Both the position numbers and the translations under genes were made by a program. The notes beneath the pieces were generated by a model, which was given only the letters and a program-made list of their open reading frames with translations, was not told where the DNA came from and did not search any database. Below, one piece after another: positions 35,042 to 41,836 of a stretch of 64,000 nucleotides of DNA (position 1 is the stretch's first letter; every line of letters starts with the position of its first letter). Source of the DNA: JBCCFC01 sp965213595 (GTDB lineage: Bacteria > Chloroflexota > Anaerolineae > Caldilineales > Caldilineaceae); the NCBI GenBank assembly GCA_965213595.1, contig CBDBZO010000002.1:1302001-1366000 (forward strand). The letters run 5' to 3'.

Positions 35042-35348
35042 ACAAACCGAATCTCCAGCCGCCGACCCGTCGCCACCGAGGGCGCGTGCTTCCCACTCAC
35101 CAGCGACGATTCCAGCCGCGCAATCGCGGACGCCTTCGTCCCCCTCCGCTCGGCGAGGCGAGTGCATTGCACGACGCCGGACATCGCAACCTACCAGTCG
35201 CGCTTGCGTCGTGCGCTGCACTCACGCCCGACCAACTTGGTTAAATCACTTGGTTGGTTCAGGCGTGCAACGCACGGCGCACGCGACAGCCCGCACCCCA
35301 CCCGATTCCGCGCCGTGCATCGCACGCGACGCCTCTACACAAACCGAA
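35042..35348. repeat. 307-bp duplicated unit, copy 1 (XRE tail D plus hairpin)
   Basis: The first 120 bases are a minus-strand XRE tail (ending at about 35158) without LKRYAEAT. The remaining bases form an imperfect large inverted repeat: CCGACCAACTTGG and CTTGGTTGGTTCAG-type arms around TTAAATCA, with outer GTGCGCTGCACTC/GCGTGCAACGCAC arms. The unit ends where the intact XRE gene E begins. A near-identical copy lies at 36991-37299. Confidence 0.88.
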
Positions 35349-35592
35349 TCTCCAGCCGCCGACCCGTCGCCATCGACGGCGAGCGCTTCCCGCTCACCAG
35401 CGACGATTCCAGCCGCGCGACGGCGGACGCCTTCGTCCCCATCCGCTCGGCGACTTCAGCCTGCGTGAGGTTGGCGGCCTGGCGGGCTTCAATGAGGGTG
35501 TGCAGGAGGTAGAACTCGAAGGCGAGGGCTTCGTATTCGGCGCGGACGGCTTCGTCTTGAAGGGCGCGGGCTTTGAGTTCTTCGTGGGTCAT
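35335..35592 (-). CDS. XRE-family HTH regulator, shorter copy (E)
   Basis: 85 residues, nearly identical to the regulator at 33882-34163 but lacking the octapeptide LKRYAEAT near the C-terminus (SPSMATGRRLEIRFV), consistent with a deletion between two short AT-encoding repeats. The HTH itself (NLTQAEVAERMGTKASAVAR) is intact. It is divergent from the small gene at 35643, and the 50 bases between them hold a promoter, so autoregulation is plausible. Confidence 0.85.
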   Translation of the reverse strand: MTHEELKARALQDEAVRAEYEALAFEFYLLHTLIEARQAANLTQAEVAERMGTKASAVARLESSLVSGKRSPSMATGRRLEIRFV

Positions 35593-35608
35593 TCGTTTTT
35601 TCTTCGCT

Positions 35609-35636
35609 TTGACAATTTGCTCTCGACTCGTACAAT
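35609..35636 (+). promoter_or_regulatory. strong promoter, probably leaderless
   Basis: TTGACA (35609-35614), 16 bases, TACAAT (35631-35636), 6 bases, ATG at 35643. It lies between divergent XRE and antitoxin-like genes. Confidence 0.78.
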
Positions 35637-35642
35637 GTTTCC

Positions 35643-35879
35643 ATGACACACAATCTTCGCCCCTCTCCACCCGATCAGCCTGCCGAGCAGCTTGCCTTCT
35701 TGGTCGAAGCCGTTCGCACGCTGATCGACGATGTCGCCGCTATCCGGCAGCGCCTCGACGAGATAGAGGACGACGTACTCTTCGACCCCTCTGGGAGTCT
35801 TCGCATCTCGTGGCAGCAAGCCCAGCGCGGGGAAGCTCTTCCGCTTGACCAGCTTTGGGACGGCATCAATGCCGAGTAG
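35643..35879 (+). CDS. small antitoxin-like protein, intact paralogue
   Basis: 78 residues, paralogue of the gene at 30467: LAFLVEAVRTLIDDVAAIRQ, RLDEIEDDVLFDPSGSLRIS, WQQAQRGEALPLDQLWDGIN. Mostly one long helix plus a short acidic end. No toxin follows directly; the next gene is the first of the HNH pair, 64 bases on. Promoter sequence and start spacing are conserved between the two paralogues, so their regulation is probably shared. The function is not known. Confidence 0.72.
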   Translation: MTHNLRPSPPDQPAEQLAFLVEAVRTLIDDVAAIRQRLDEIEDDVLFDPSGSLRISWQQAQRGEALPLDQLWDGINAE

Positions 35880-35943
35880 CGCATCGCTCAACTATATTCA
35901 GCCAAGTAAAATTTAAGCTGCTGGGGACAATTAACGGATAGAA

Positions 35944-36315
35944 ATGATGGTGACAGAACAAGAGTGGACAGACCAGGATACAAAGAGGTTTGCGCAACTG
36001 CGGCTGAAAGCGCTCGACGAACCGCTAGACGTGCCCGAGCGCGAAGAGGTGGCGCGGCTGGCGGCACGGCTCGATGCAGCGGAAGCGGCACAGCTTGCGC
36101 CGGGCATGAGTCGATTGAGGCGGGAGCATCAGCGGGTGCGGCAGGGCGTAGCGTCGGCTGAACAATCCAGCCAGCAGTTGATCCAGCTATTGCGGCAGCA
36201 GGCGCAGCTCGTCACCGACGCTCAGCGGTGGATCGATGAATTCGATCAGCGCGAACGCTCGCTGCATCAGCAAGTCGCCAAGCTGCAAGCGGCTGGCGTC
36301 CTGCCGTCGCCATGA
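35944..36315 (+). CDS. small coiled-coil protein encoded before an HNH nuclease
   Basis: 123 residues (ATGATG start, either codon usable). The first part contains DQDTKRFAQLRLKALDEPLD and PEREEVARLAARLDAAEAAQ. The rest is a Gln/Arg-rich coiled coil (QQLIQLLRQQAQLVTDAQRW). I recognise no family. The stop overlaps the HNH start (ATGA), as in the pair at 33.0-33.8 kb, though the two small proteins do not look alike in sequence. It could be an immunity or specificity partner (inference). Confidence 0.72.
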   Translation: MMVTEQEWTDQDTKRFAQLRLKALDEPLDVPEREEVARLAARLDAAEAAQLAPGMSRLRREHQRVRQGVASAEQSSQQLIQLLRQQAQLVTDAQRWIDEFDQRERSLHQQVAKLQAAGVLPSP

Positions 36316-36824
36316 GCGACGCGGCCACTCGGCAGCAGCTGCGTGAGCGCTTTGACTATCGCTGCGGATATTGCGGCACGCACGAAATTGAGCACGGTAG
36401 TCTCCTGGAGATCGATCATTTTCGACCGCGAACGCAAGGCGGCAGCGATCGGCTTGATAATCTGGTCTACGCCTGCACGGCGTGCAATCGCGCTAAAGCT
36501 GCCTATTGGCCAGCCACGACCGCGCCGCCACACCGCAAATTGCTGCATCCCCTGGAGGATACGCTAGCGGATCATGCTCGGCTGGGCGAAGACGGTCAAT
36601 TGACGCCGACAACACAGCGCGGTGAGTTTCACGTGATGTGGCTGCGGCTCAACCGCCCCCAACTGGTTGCCGCTCGTCGCCAGCGCCAGCAGCTGCAGCG
36701 GGCACAGCAAAAGCAACAGGAGCTTGAAGCGCTTGTCGCCCAACTGCTGGCGCAGTATGAGCAGCAGATCGAGCGAATTGCCGAACTACAACAACTGCTC
36801 GACAAGTTACGTCAAGAGAAGTAG
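36312..36824 (+). CDS. HNH endonuclease with C-terminal coiled coil
   Basis: 170 residues. CGYCGTHEIEHGSLLEIDHF, RPRTQGGSDRLDNLVYACTA and CNRAKAAYW form a complete HNH zinc-ribbon nuclease (residues 18-65). A linker (HVMWLRLNRPQLVAARRQRQ) leads to a Gln-rich coiled coil over the last 60 residues. The partner gene upstream also encodes a coiled coil, so the two could dimerise through them. A 19-bp hairpin about 100 bases downstream may terminate the operon. Confidence 0.88.
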   Translation: MSDAATRQQLRERFDYRCGYCGTHEIEHGSLLEIDHFRPRTQGGSDRLDNLVYACTACNRAKAAYWPATTAPPHRKLLHPLEDTLADHARLGEDGQLTPTTQRGEFHVMWLRLNRPQLVAARRQRQQLQRAQQKQQELEALVAQLLAQYEQQIERIAELQQLLDKLRQEK

Positions 36825-36927
36825 CGCGGAAGCGCGTGAGGACCCGAAACAGCCCGAAGATCGACGGCTTACGCAACGGCATAGGTCAGTCAAATTCCCC
36901 AAGCCCATGCGGGATAAACAGGTGGCA

Positions 36928-36970
36928 TACGCAAAGGGCCAGCCTCGAATGGAGGCTGGCCCTTTGCGTA
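36928..36970. terminator. perfect hairpin downstream of the HNH operon
   Basis: A 19-bp stem (36928-36946 with 36952-36970) around GAATG; GC-rich inner part with AAAGGGCC/GGCCCTTT arms. It lacks a long U-tract, so termination is probable but not certain. Confidence 0.65.
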
Positions 36971-36990
36971 CACGATTCGTGGGGCGTTAC

Positions 36991-37299
36991 ACAAAGCGAA
37001 TCTCCAGCCGCCGACCCGTCGCCACCGAGGGCGCGTGCTTCCCACTCACCAGCGACGATTCCAGCCGCGCAATCGCGGACGCCTTCGTCCCCCTCCGCTC
37101 GGCGAGGCGAGTGCATTGCACGACGCCGGACGTTGCAACCTACCAGTCGCGCTTGCGTCGTGCGCTGCACTCACGCCCGACCAACTTGGTTAAATCACTT
37201 GGTTGGTTCAGGCGTGCAACGCACGGCGCACGCGACGGTCCGCACCCCACCCGATTCCGCGTCGTGCATCGCATTCGACCTCCCCCTACACAAACCGAA
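36991..37299. repeat. 309-bp duplicated unit, copy 2 (XRE tail F plus hairpin)
   Basis: Near-identical to 35042-35348 (a few substitutions and a 2-base length change). It begins with an XRE tail and ends at the start of tail G, just as copy 1 ends at the intact XRE gene E. The two copies flank the E / antitoxin-like / HNH operon block as direct repeats 1.95 kb apart. Confidence 0.88.
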
Positions 37300-37400
37300 T
37301 CGCCAGCCGCCGACCCGTTGCCACCGAGGGCGAGTGCTTCCCGCTCACCCGCGACGATTCCCACCGCGCCACGGCGGACGCCTTTGTCCCCATCCGCAGC
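37286..37400 (-). pseudogene. XRE tail G: 3' remnant
   Basis: The minus strand reads RMGTKASAVARWESSRVSGK, HSPSVATGRRLAIRFV, then a stop. It equals the C-terminal half of the shorter regulator form. Its 5' side joins unrelated sequence at about 37400. It is the last of seven copies. Confidence 0.85.
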
Positions 37401-37608
37401 CCCCTCTTCCGTTCATCTTCAACTTTGAACTTTGCGCTGACCGATTTGTTGTAGGGGTAGACGGCACCTGAGCCCACCGAAGGCAGAGGCGGCAGCAACC
37501 CCACAAAGTGCCGCTTCGACTTCGACAAGCTCAGCCCCCGCTTTTGATTCCAACACGATATATTGCAGACAATCACGAACTCCAAAGTTGTTTACGAACG
37601 AATCCTTA

Positions 37609-37698
37609 GGGTCTGTCCAGGAATAAGTCAGTGAATTTTTCACGGTTTTACACTGGGAGAAATTCTATGAATTATTTATGTTGATTCTGGACAGACCC
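37609..37698. mobile_element. 90-bp MITE-like element, IS5-type ends
   Basis: Inverted ends GGGTCTGTCCAG and CTGGACAGACCC (37609-37620, 37687-37698) are flanked by TTA direct repeats (37606-37608, 37699-37701). The 66-base interior has no coding potential. The ends and a 3-bp TNA-like duplication recall IS5-family elements. It lies between the XRE-tail region and the low-GC operon. Confidence 0.75.
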
Positions 37699-37732
37699 TT
37701 AAACCATTACTCTACTGCACTCTACTAAAACA

Positions 37733-37987
37733 TTAGACAGCAGCTAAATGGACAAGCGCAGGAATCCATAATTCTACGCTCTTGTTACTATCTTTCGGTA
37801 TTTTTGAGTGGCAAATACCGACTGCTTGTAATAAATTTTCGATTTTACCGGGAACATTTTTTCCAAGCCTTTCATTGTTCACGAGCGGCAGTAAGTCTCG
37901 AACATTTAAAACCACCCAACCATTATTTGCATACAGTTGCTCAAACAGGTTAATTACCGACTGGGAGTATGAAAATTTCTTGTTCAT
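37733..37987 (-). CDS. small hypothetical protein, low-GC operon gene 2
   Basis: 84 residues starting MNKKFSYSQSVINLFEQLYA, with AAGGA 8 bases upstream; an in-frame ATG 9 bases earlier has no spaced ribosome site. NGWVVLNVRDLLPLVNNERL and KIENLLQAVGICHSKIPKDS follow, suggesting a compact winged-helix or small alpha domain. I recognise no family. Base composition is far more A-T-rich than the surroundings, a sign of recent transfer. It starts 14 bases after the stop of the gene upstream, so the two form one operon. Confidence 0.65.
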   Translation of the reverse strand: MNKKFSYSQSVINLFEQLYANNGWVVLNVRDLLPLVNNERLGKNVPGKIENLLQAVGICHSKIPKDSNKSVELWIPALVHLAAV

Positions 37988-38001
37988 TAGATTCATCCTT
38001 G

Positions 38002-38433
38002 TTAAAATGGTAAACTTTTAATAAAAGCGGAAAACCTTTCACTTTCTTCACCAGAAAAGTCACTTGGTAGCACTATAGTAACTTTAAAATTAGGTCTCAA
38101 AACGAACTGATGGGTGATGGTTTCTACATCTTGCGTTTCTCGTTCATTATTCTCACCTCCTTTCTCTAAAGAAAACTCGAGAGTCTCTTTATTTGAGTCA
38201 TTCCATACAAATCGCGTTTGTTTACCTCGACGGCCAAGAAGTAGCGTGCCATAACCTCCATCCTCTAAAGAGCGAAACACAGAAATTACAAATCCTCGAT
38301 CTAGGTGGCGAGAGTCTTCTCGGAGACCATTCATTAAATCATCTATAACCGTCAGATTTGTACCTATTTCTTGTTTTGCGAGATAATCAAGAAACTCTTT
38401 TTCATCCACTGGGTTGTTGCTTTTGTCATTCAT
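38002..38433 (-). CDS. hypothetical protein, low-GC operon gene 1
   Basis: 143 residues starting MNDKSNNPVDEKEFLDYLAK. The N-terminal 85 residues (RHLDRGFVISVFRSLEDGGY, GTLLLGRRGKQTRFVWN) recall a widespread small DNA-binding-like domain with a GRRGxxTRFxW signature that I cannot name. A short acidic linker leads to a second domain (THQFVLRPNFKVTIVLPSDF, then SGEESERFSAFIKSLPF). The ATG is chosen because a consensus promoter lies exactly 6 bases upstream. Low GC marks it as an acquired gene. With the next gene it forms a two-gene operon of unknown role. Confidence 0.7.
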   Translation of the reverse strand: MNDKSNNPVDEKEFLDYLAKQEIGTNLTVIDDLMNGLREDSRHLDRGFVISVFRSLEDGGYGTLLLGRRGKQTRFVWNDSNKETLEFSLEKGGENNERETQDVETITHQFVLRPNFKVTIVLPSDFSGEESERFSAFIKSLPF

Positions 38434-38439
38434 AACTAA

Positions 38440-38468
38440 AGTATAGCACAAGAGAAGTGCATTGTCAA
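38440..38468 (-). promoter_or_regulatory. promoter of the low-GC operon, probably leaderless
   Basis: Minus strand TTGACA (38468-38463), 17 bases, TATACT (38445-38440), 6 bases, ATG. Perfect -35 and 5/6 -10 match. Confidence 0.78.
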
Positions 38469-38604
38469 GTCTTTTAATGTTGTTTTCATATTCAAACATG
38501 GAAGGCTGTGCAAAATCCAAAGCCCCCTCATCCATGACCCCGCCCCCAATCTATGCTACAATCCCCCCAGCAAACACTCGACCCGTACCCGATCACCAAT
38601 CCGT

Positions 38605-41028
38605 ATGACCACACCAACAACCAAAACCACAACCCCCACCCACAGCCCTGCCCTGAGCCTGTCGAAGGGCGACTTCATTCGCAGCCAAATCGCCGCCGAC
38701 CTCGACGCCGGGCGCTACGACACGGTGGTGACGCGCTTTCCGCCGGAGCCGAATGGCTATCCGCACGTCGGCCACGTCAAGTCGATCTGCCTCAATTACG
38801 ACGTGGCGAGCGAGTTTGGCGGGCGCTGCAACCTGCGTATGGACGACACGAATCCCGAAACCGAGGAGATGGAGTACGTGGCCGCGCTGCGCGAGGCCAT
38901 CCGCTGGCTCGGCTACAACCCGGACGACCGGGTGCTCTACGCCTCGGACTACTTCGAGGACTTTTATCGCGCGGCGCTGGGGCTGATCCGCGACGGCCAG
39001 GCCTATGTCGATTCGCTAAACGAGGAGGAGATTCGGGCCCACCGCGGCACGATCAGCGAGGCGGGGCGGCCCAGTCCCTATCGCGAGCGCTCGGTTGAGG
39101 AGAATGTCGATTTGTTCGAGCGGATGCGCGCCGGCGACTTTGCCGACGGCGAGCACGTGCTGCGCGCCAAGGGCGACATGCGCGCCCCCAACATGAAGAT
39201 GCGCGACCCGCTGCTCTACCGCATCCGCCACGCCAGCCACTACCGGGCGGGCGACGACTGGCCGATCTACCCGATGTACGATTTCGCCCACCCGCTCAGC
39301 GACGCCATTGAGGGCATCACCCACTCGCTCTGCACGCTCGAATTCGAGAACAACCGCGACATCTACGACTGGGTCGTTCAGCACGCGGGGCCGCACGTGG
39401 TGCCCAACGGGGCTTATGAAAGTGGCGACCGACCGCGCCAGTACGAGTTTGCGCGGCTGGTGCTCAACTACACGATTCTGAGCAAGCGCAAGCTGATCCA
39501 GCTCGTGCGCGACGGCCACGTCAGCGGCTGGGACGACCCGCGCCTGCCCACGATTGCCGGGATGCGCCGCCGCGGCGTCACCCCGCAGGCCCTGCGCGAT
39601 CTGTGCCACCGCGTGGGCGTGGCCAAGACCAATTCCATTATTGACTTTGGCCTGCTCGAAGCGTGCATCCGCGACGATCTGAATTTTGTCGCGCCGCGCG
39701 TGATGGCCGTGCTGCGACCGCTCAAGGTGACCATCACCAACTACCCCGAAAACAAAGTCGAACAGATCGAGGCTTCGTACTGGCCGCGCGACGTGCCCAA
39801 GGAGGGGATGCGCGCCGTACCGTTCGCGCGCGAACTCTACATCGAGCGCGATGATTTTATGGAGGAGCCGGCCAAGCGCTTTTTCCGCCTCTCGCCCGGC
39901 GCGGAGGTGCGGCTGCGCTACGCCTACGTCATCCGCTGCGACGAGGTCATTAAGGACGACGCGGGCGAGGTGGTGGAGCTGCGCTGCACCTACGATCCCG
40001 ACACGCTGGGCCAGCCGCCGCAGGGCCGCAAAGTCAAGGGCACAATTCACTGGGTCGCTGCCGACAGTGCCGTGCCCGCCGAGTTTCGCCTCTACGACCG
40101 GCTTCTACGCATTGCCAACCCGAATGATGTGGATGATGAGCACTGGCTCGACGCCCTCAATCCCGATTCGCTTCAGGTGCTGCACGGATATGTGGAGCCA
40201 AGCCTGGTCGACGATCTCCGGGCTGTGCCAAGTGGTGAGGAAGGAAATGAGGAAAAGCGCTACCAGTTTGAGCGCCAGGGCTATTTCTGGGCCGACCCCG
40301 TCGATTCGTCGCCCGACAGGTTGGTCTTTAACCGAATTGTTTCTCTGCGAGACTCGTGGGTGACCAACGGCAGCGCGCCGACGAGTGCCGCGCCGCGCAC
40401 GCCCAAGCCGGAAGCCGCGCCGGCGGAAGTCGTTGTCGGCTCGCGCTCGCAAAGTCGCGAGGCGGCGCGGGCGGAAAATCCCGAACTAGCCCAGCGCTAT
40501 ACCGACTACATCCAGCGCGGCTTGGGCAGCGAAGAGGCCGACATTCTCAGCGGCGATCTGGCGCTGGCGCTCTGGTTCGAGTTTGCGCTGGAGGGCTGCG
40601 ACAATCCGTCCGCCGTTGCCAACTGGATCGTCAACGAGCTGCTCGGCGCGCTCCCCGGCGACAATCTTGCCGACGAATTGCGCGACCTGCCCTTCTCGCC
40701 CCAGCGCTTTGGCGCGCTCGTCCAGCTGCAGGACGAGGGCACGATTTCCTCGTCCGCCGCTAAAACTGTCTTTGCCCAAATGCTAGAAACAGGCGACGAC
40801 CCGGCGCGCATCGTCCGCGAGCAGGGCTTGCAGCAGCTGTCGGACGTGAGCAAGCTGCTGCCGATGATTGAAGAAATCATGGCGGCCAACGCGGCCAAGG
40901 TCGAGCAGTATCGCGGCGGCAAGACGGGCTTGCTCGGCTTCTTTGTGGGGCAAGTGATGCGCCAGACGCGGGGTGCAGCGGAGCCGCAGGTGGTAAATGA
41001 GTTGGTGAAGGAGAAATTGGAGGGATAG
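38605..41028 (+). CDS. glnS: glutamine--tRNA ligase with C-terminal YqeY/GatB-like domain
   Basis: 807 residues. The class I GlnRS core has RFPPEPNGYPHVGHVKSICL (HIGH-type motif), NLRMDDTNPETEEMEYVAAL, EFENNRDIYDW and the LSKRKLIQLVRDGHVSGWDD loop (KMSKS equivalent), followed by beta-barrel anticodon domains (about 340-560). The last 200 residues (YTDYIQRGLGSEEADILSGD..., NWIVNELLGAL, FGALVQLQDEGTISSSAAKT, GGKTGLLGFFVGQVMRQTRG) form a YqeY/GatB-tail domain, as in Deinococcus GlnRS; E. coli GlnRS lacks it. An N-terminal leader (ALSLSKGD) is encoded by a common dispersed repeat (CCTGAGCCTGTCGAAGG). Confidence 0.95.
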   Translation: MTTPTTKTTTPTHSPALSLSKGDFIRSQIAADLDAGRYDTVVTRFPPEPNGYPHVGHVKSICLNYDVASEFGGRCNLRMDDTNPETEEMEYVAALREAIRWLGYNPDDRVLYASDYFEDFYRAALGLIRDGQAYVDSLNEEEIRAHRGTISEAGRPSPYRERSVEENVDLFERMRAGDFADGEHVLRAKGDMRAPNMKMRDPLLYRIRHASHYRAGDDWPIYPMYDFAHPLSDAIEGITHSLCTLEFENNRDIYDWVVQHAGPHVVPNGAYESGDRPRQYEFARLVLNYTILSKRKLIQLVRDGHVSGWDDPRLPTIAGMRRRGVTPQALRDLCHRVGVAKTNSIIDFGLLEACIRDDLNFVAPRVMAVLRPLKVTITNYPENKVEQIEASYWPRDVPKEGMRAVPFARELYIERDDFMEEPAKRFFRLSPGAEVRLRYAYVIRCDEVIKDDAGEVVELRCTYDPDTLGQPPQGRKVKGTIHWVAADSAVPAEFRLYDRLLRIANPNDVDDEHWLDALNPDSLQVLHGYVEPSLVDDLRAVPSGEEGNEEKRYQFERQGYFWADPVDSSPDRLVFNRIVSLRDSWVTNGSAPTSAAPRTPKPEAAPAEVVVGSRSQSREAARAENPELAQRYTDYIQRGLGSEEADILSGDLALALWFEFALEGCDNPSAVANWIVNELLGALPGDNLADELRDLPFSPQRFGALVQLQDEGTISSSAAKTVFAQMLETGDDPARIVREQGLQQLSDVSKLLPMIEEIMAANAAKVEQYRGGKTGLLGFFVGQVMRQTRGAAEPQVVNELVKEKLEG

Positions 41029-41050
41029 TCGTCCAAGTTCAGAAGAAAGT

Positions 41051-41154
41051 AGGACACGGATGAACACGGGCTTCGCACACGGATTTTTGCCGGTGATGAT
41101 CGCTTCAACCACGCCTTTCTGCAAATCCGTGTTTATCCGCGTTATCCGTGTCCT
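41051..41154. repeat. inverted repeat with ATCCGTGT units
   Basis: AGGACACGGAT (41051-41061) pairs with 41144-41154, and the interior has further ACACGGATTT and AAATCCGTGT arms. It lies between glnS and the MNT gene, a repeat type that also looks dispersed in related genomes. Confidence 0.65.
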
Positions 41155-41181
41155 AATTTTGGGTCAGTGAAGGGTTGACAG

Positions 41182-41469
41182 ATGTTATCGCAAGCTGAAC
41201 GTGACAAATTGGTGCAGATTGCGCGAGAGGCAGGCATCACCTATCTTGCGCTCTTTGGCTCCCACGCGCGCGGCGAAGCCACGCCGCAAAGCGACGTCGA
41301 TCTCGCCGTGCGCTTTGACCGCGTCATCTCGCTGTTTGATCTGATTGACACGCAACAGGCCATGCAGGATGCCGTTAGCCGCGAGATAGACTTGGTACCA
41401 GTCGATAACGTTTACGACGTTATCAAGCCTTCCATACAGCGGGAAGCTGTCGTGTTGTATCAAGCCTAG
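41182..41469 (+). CDS. minimal nucleotidyltransferase (MntA-like antitoxin)
   Basis: 95 residues. The GSHARGEATPQSDVDLAVRF segment is a complete GS-x-ARG-x-SD-x-D nucleotidyltransferase motif, and REIDLVPVDN supplies the third acidic residue. MntA proteins pair with HEPN RNases and inactivate them, in characterised cases by AMPylating the HEPN protein. A HEPN-like frame follows 16 bases downstream, but it is broken. The MNT gene appears intact, so it is an orphan antitoxin or a relic. Confidence 0.88.
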   Translation: MLSQAERDKLVQIAREAGITYLALFGSHARGEATPQSDVDLAVRFDRVISLFDLIDTQQAMQDAVSREIDLVPVDNVYDVIKPSIQREAVVLYQA

Positions 41470-41485
41470 GACTGGAACATTTACA

Positions 41486-41836
41486 ATGCTTTCCGCTGCC
41501 GATCGTGAACGTTTGTCGCACATTTTAGATGCAATTGAGAAAATTTCTCTCGCACTACAAGATGTGGATTTCAAAAAGTTTTCTGGCGACTGACAAAAAC
41601 AGTTGGTCATCGAGCGGCTGCTAGAGATTATTGGCGAGGCAGCAAGGCAGACAAGTGGCGAGCTGAAGCAACAGCACGCACAGGTTGAATGGTCGAAGAT
41701 GATTGGGATGCTCAACATCTTGACACATGAATACTTCCGCATCGACCAAAAAACACTGTGGAAAACTGCAACTGAATCCGCTCCTTCTCTGCAACCCCAG
41801 ATTGAACGAATCCTCGAAACAGAATTGTCGGATTGA
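41486..41836 (+). pseudogene. HEPN-domain toxin, nonsense mutation and degenerate active site
   Basis: The frame MLSAADRERLSHILDAIEKI, ALQDVDFKKFSGD, stop, QKQLVIERLLEIIGEAARQT and EYFRIDQKTLWKTATESAPS spells a full HEPN protein of about 116 codons if the in-frame TGA at 41591-41593 is read through. HEPN RNases carry an Arg-x(4-6)-His motif in the third helix (GMRNxLxH). Here it is GMLNILTH, so the Arg is lost too. Two lesions suggest the toxin is dead. The TGA is one base from CGA (Arg). Confidence 0.85.

Noticed and set aside
35042..35348. Integron attC site or cassette array
   Set aside because: The inverted repeat and a GTTAAAT match look suggestive, but no matching RYYYAAC partner at the proper place and no integron integrase gene are seen in the window.
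34941..35468. 175-codon plus-strand frame across the XRE tails
   Set aside because: It is the reverse strand of regulator-gene remnants, repeats the same Ser/Arg/Pro-rich peptide twice, and has no independent support.
30153..38535. Prophage or integrative element
   Set aside because: No integrase, structural or replication genes, and the flanking tRNA-Pro at 29.4 kb shows no duplicated 3' end in the island.
41591..41593. Selenocysteine at the in-frame TGA of the HEPN gene
   Set aside because: No hairpin typical of a bacterial SECIS is visible just after it, and HEPN proteins have no known selenocysteine at this site. A nonsense mutation from CGA is simpler.
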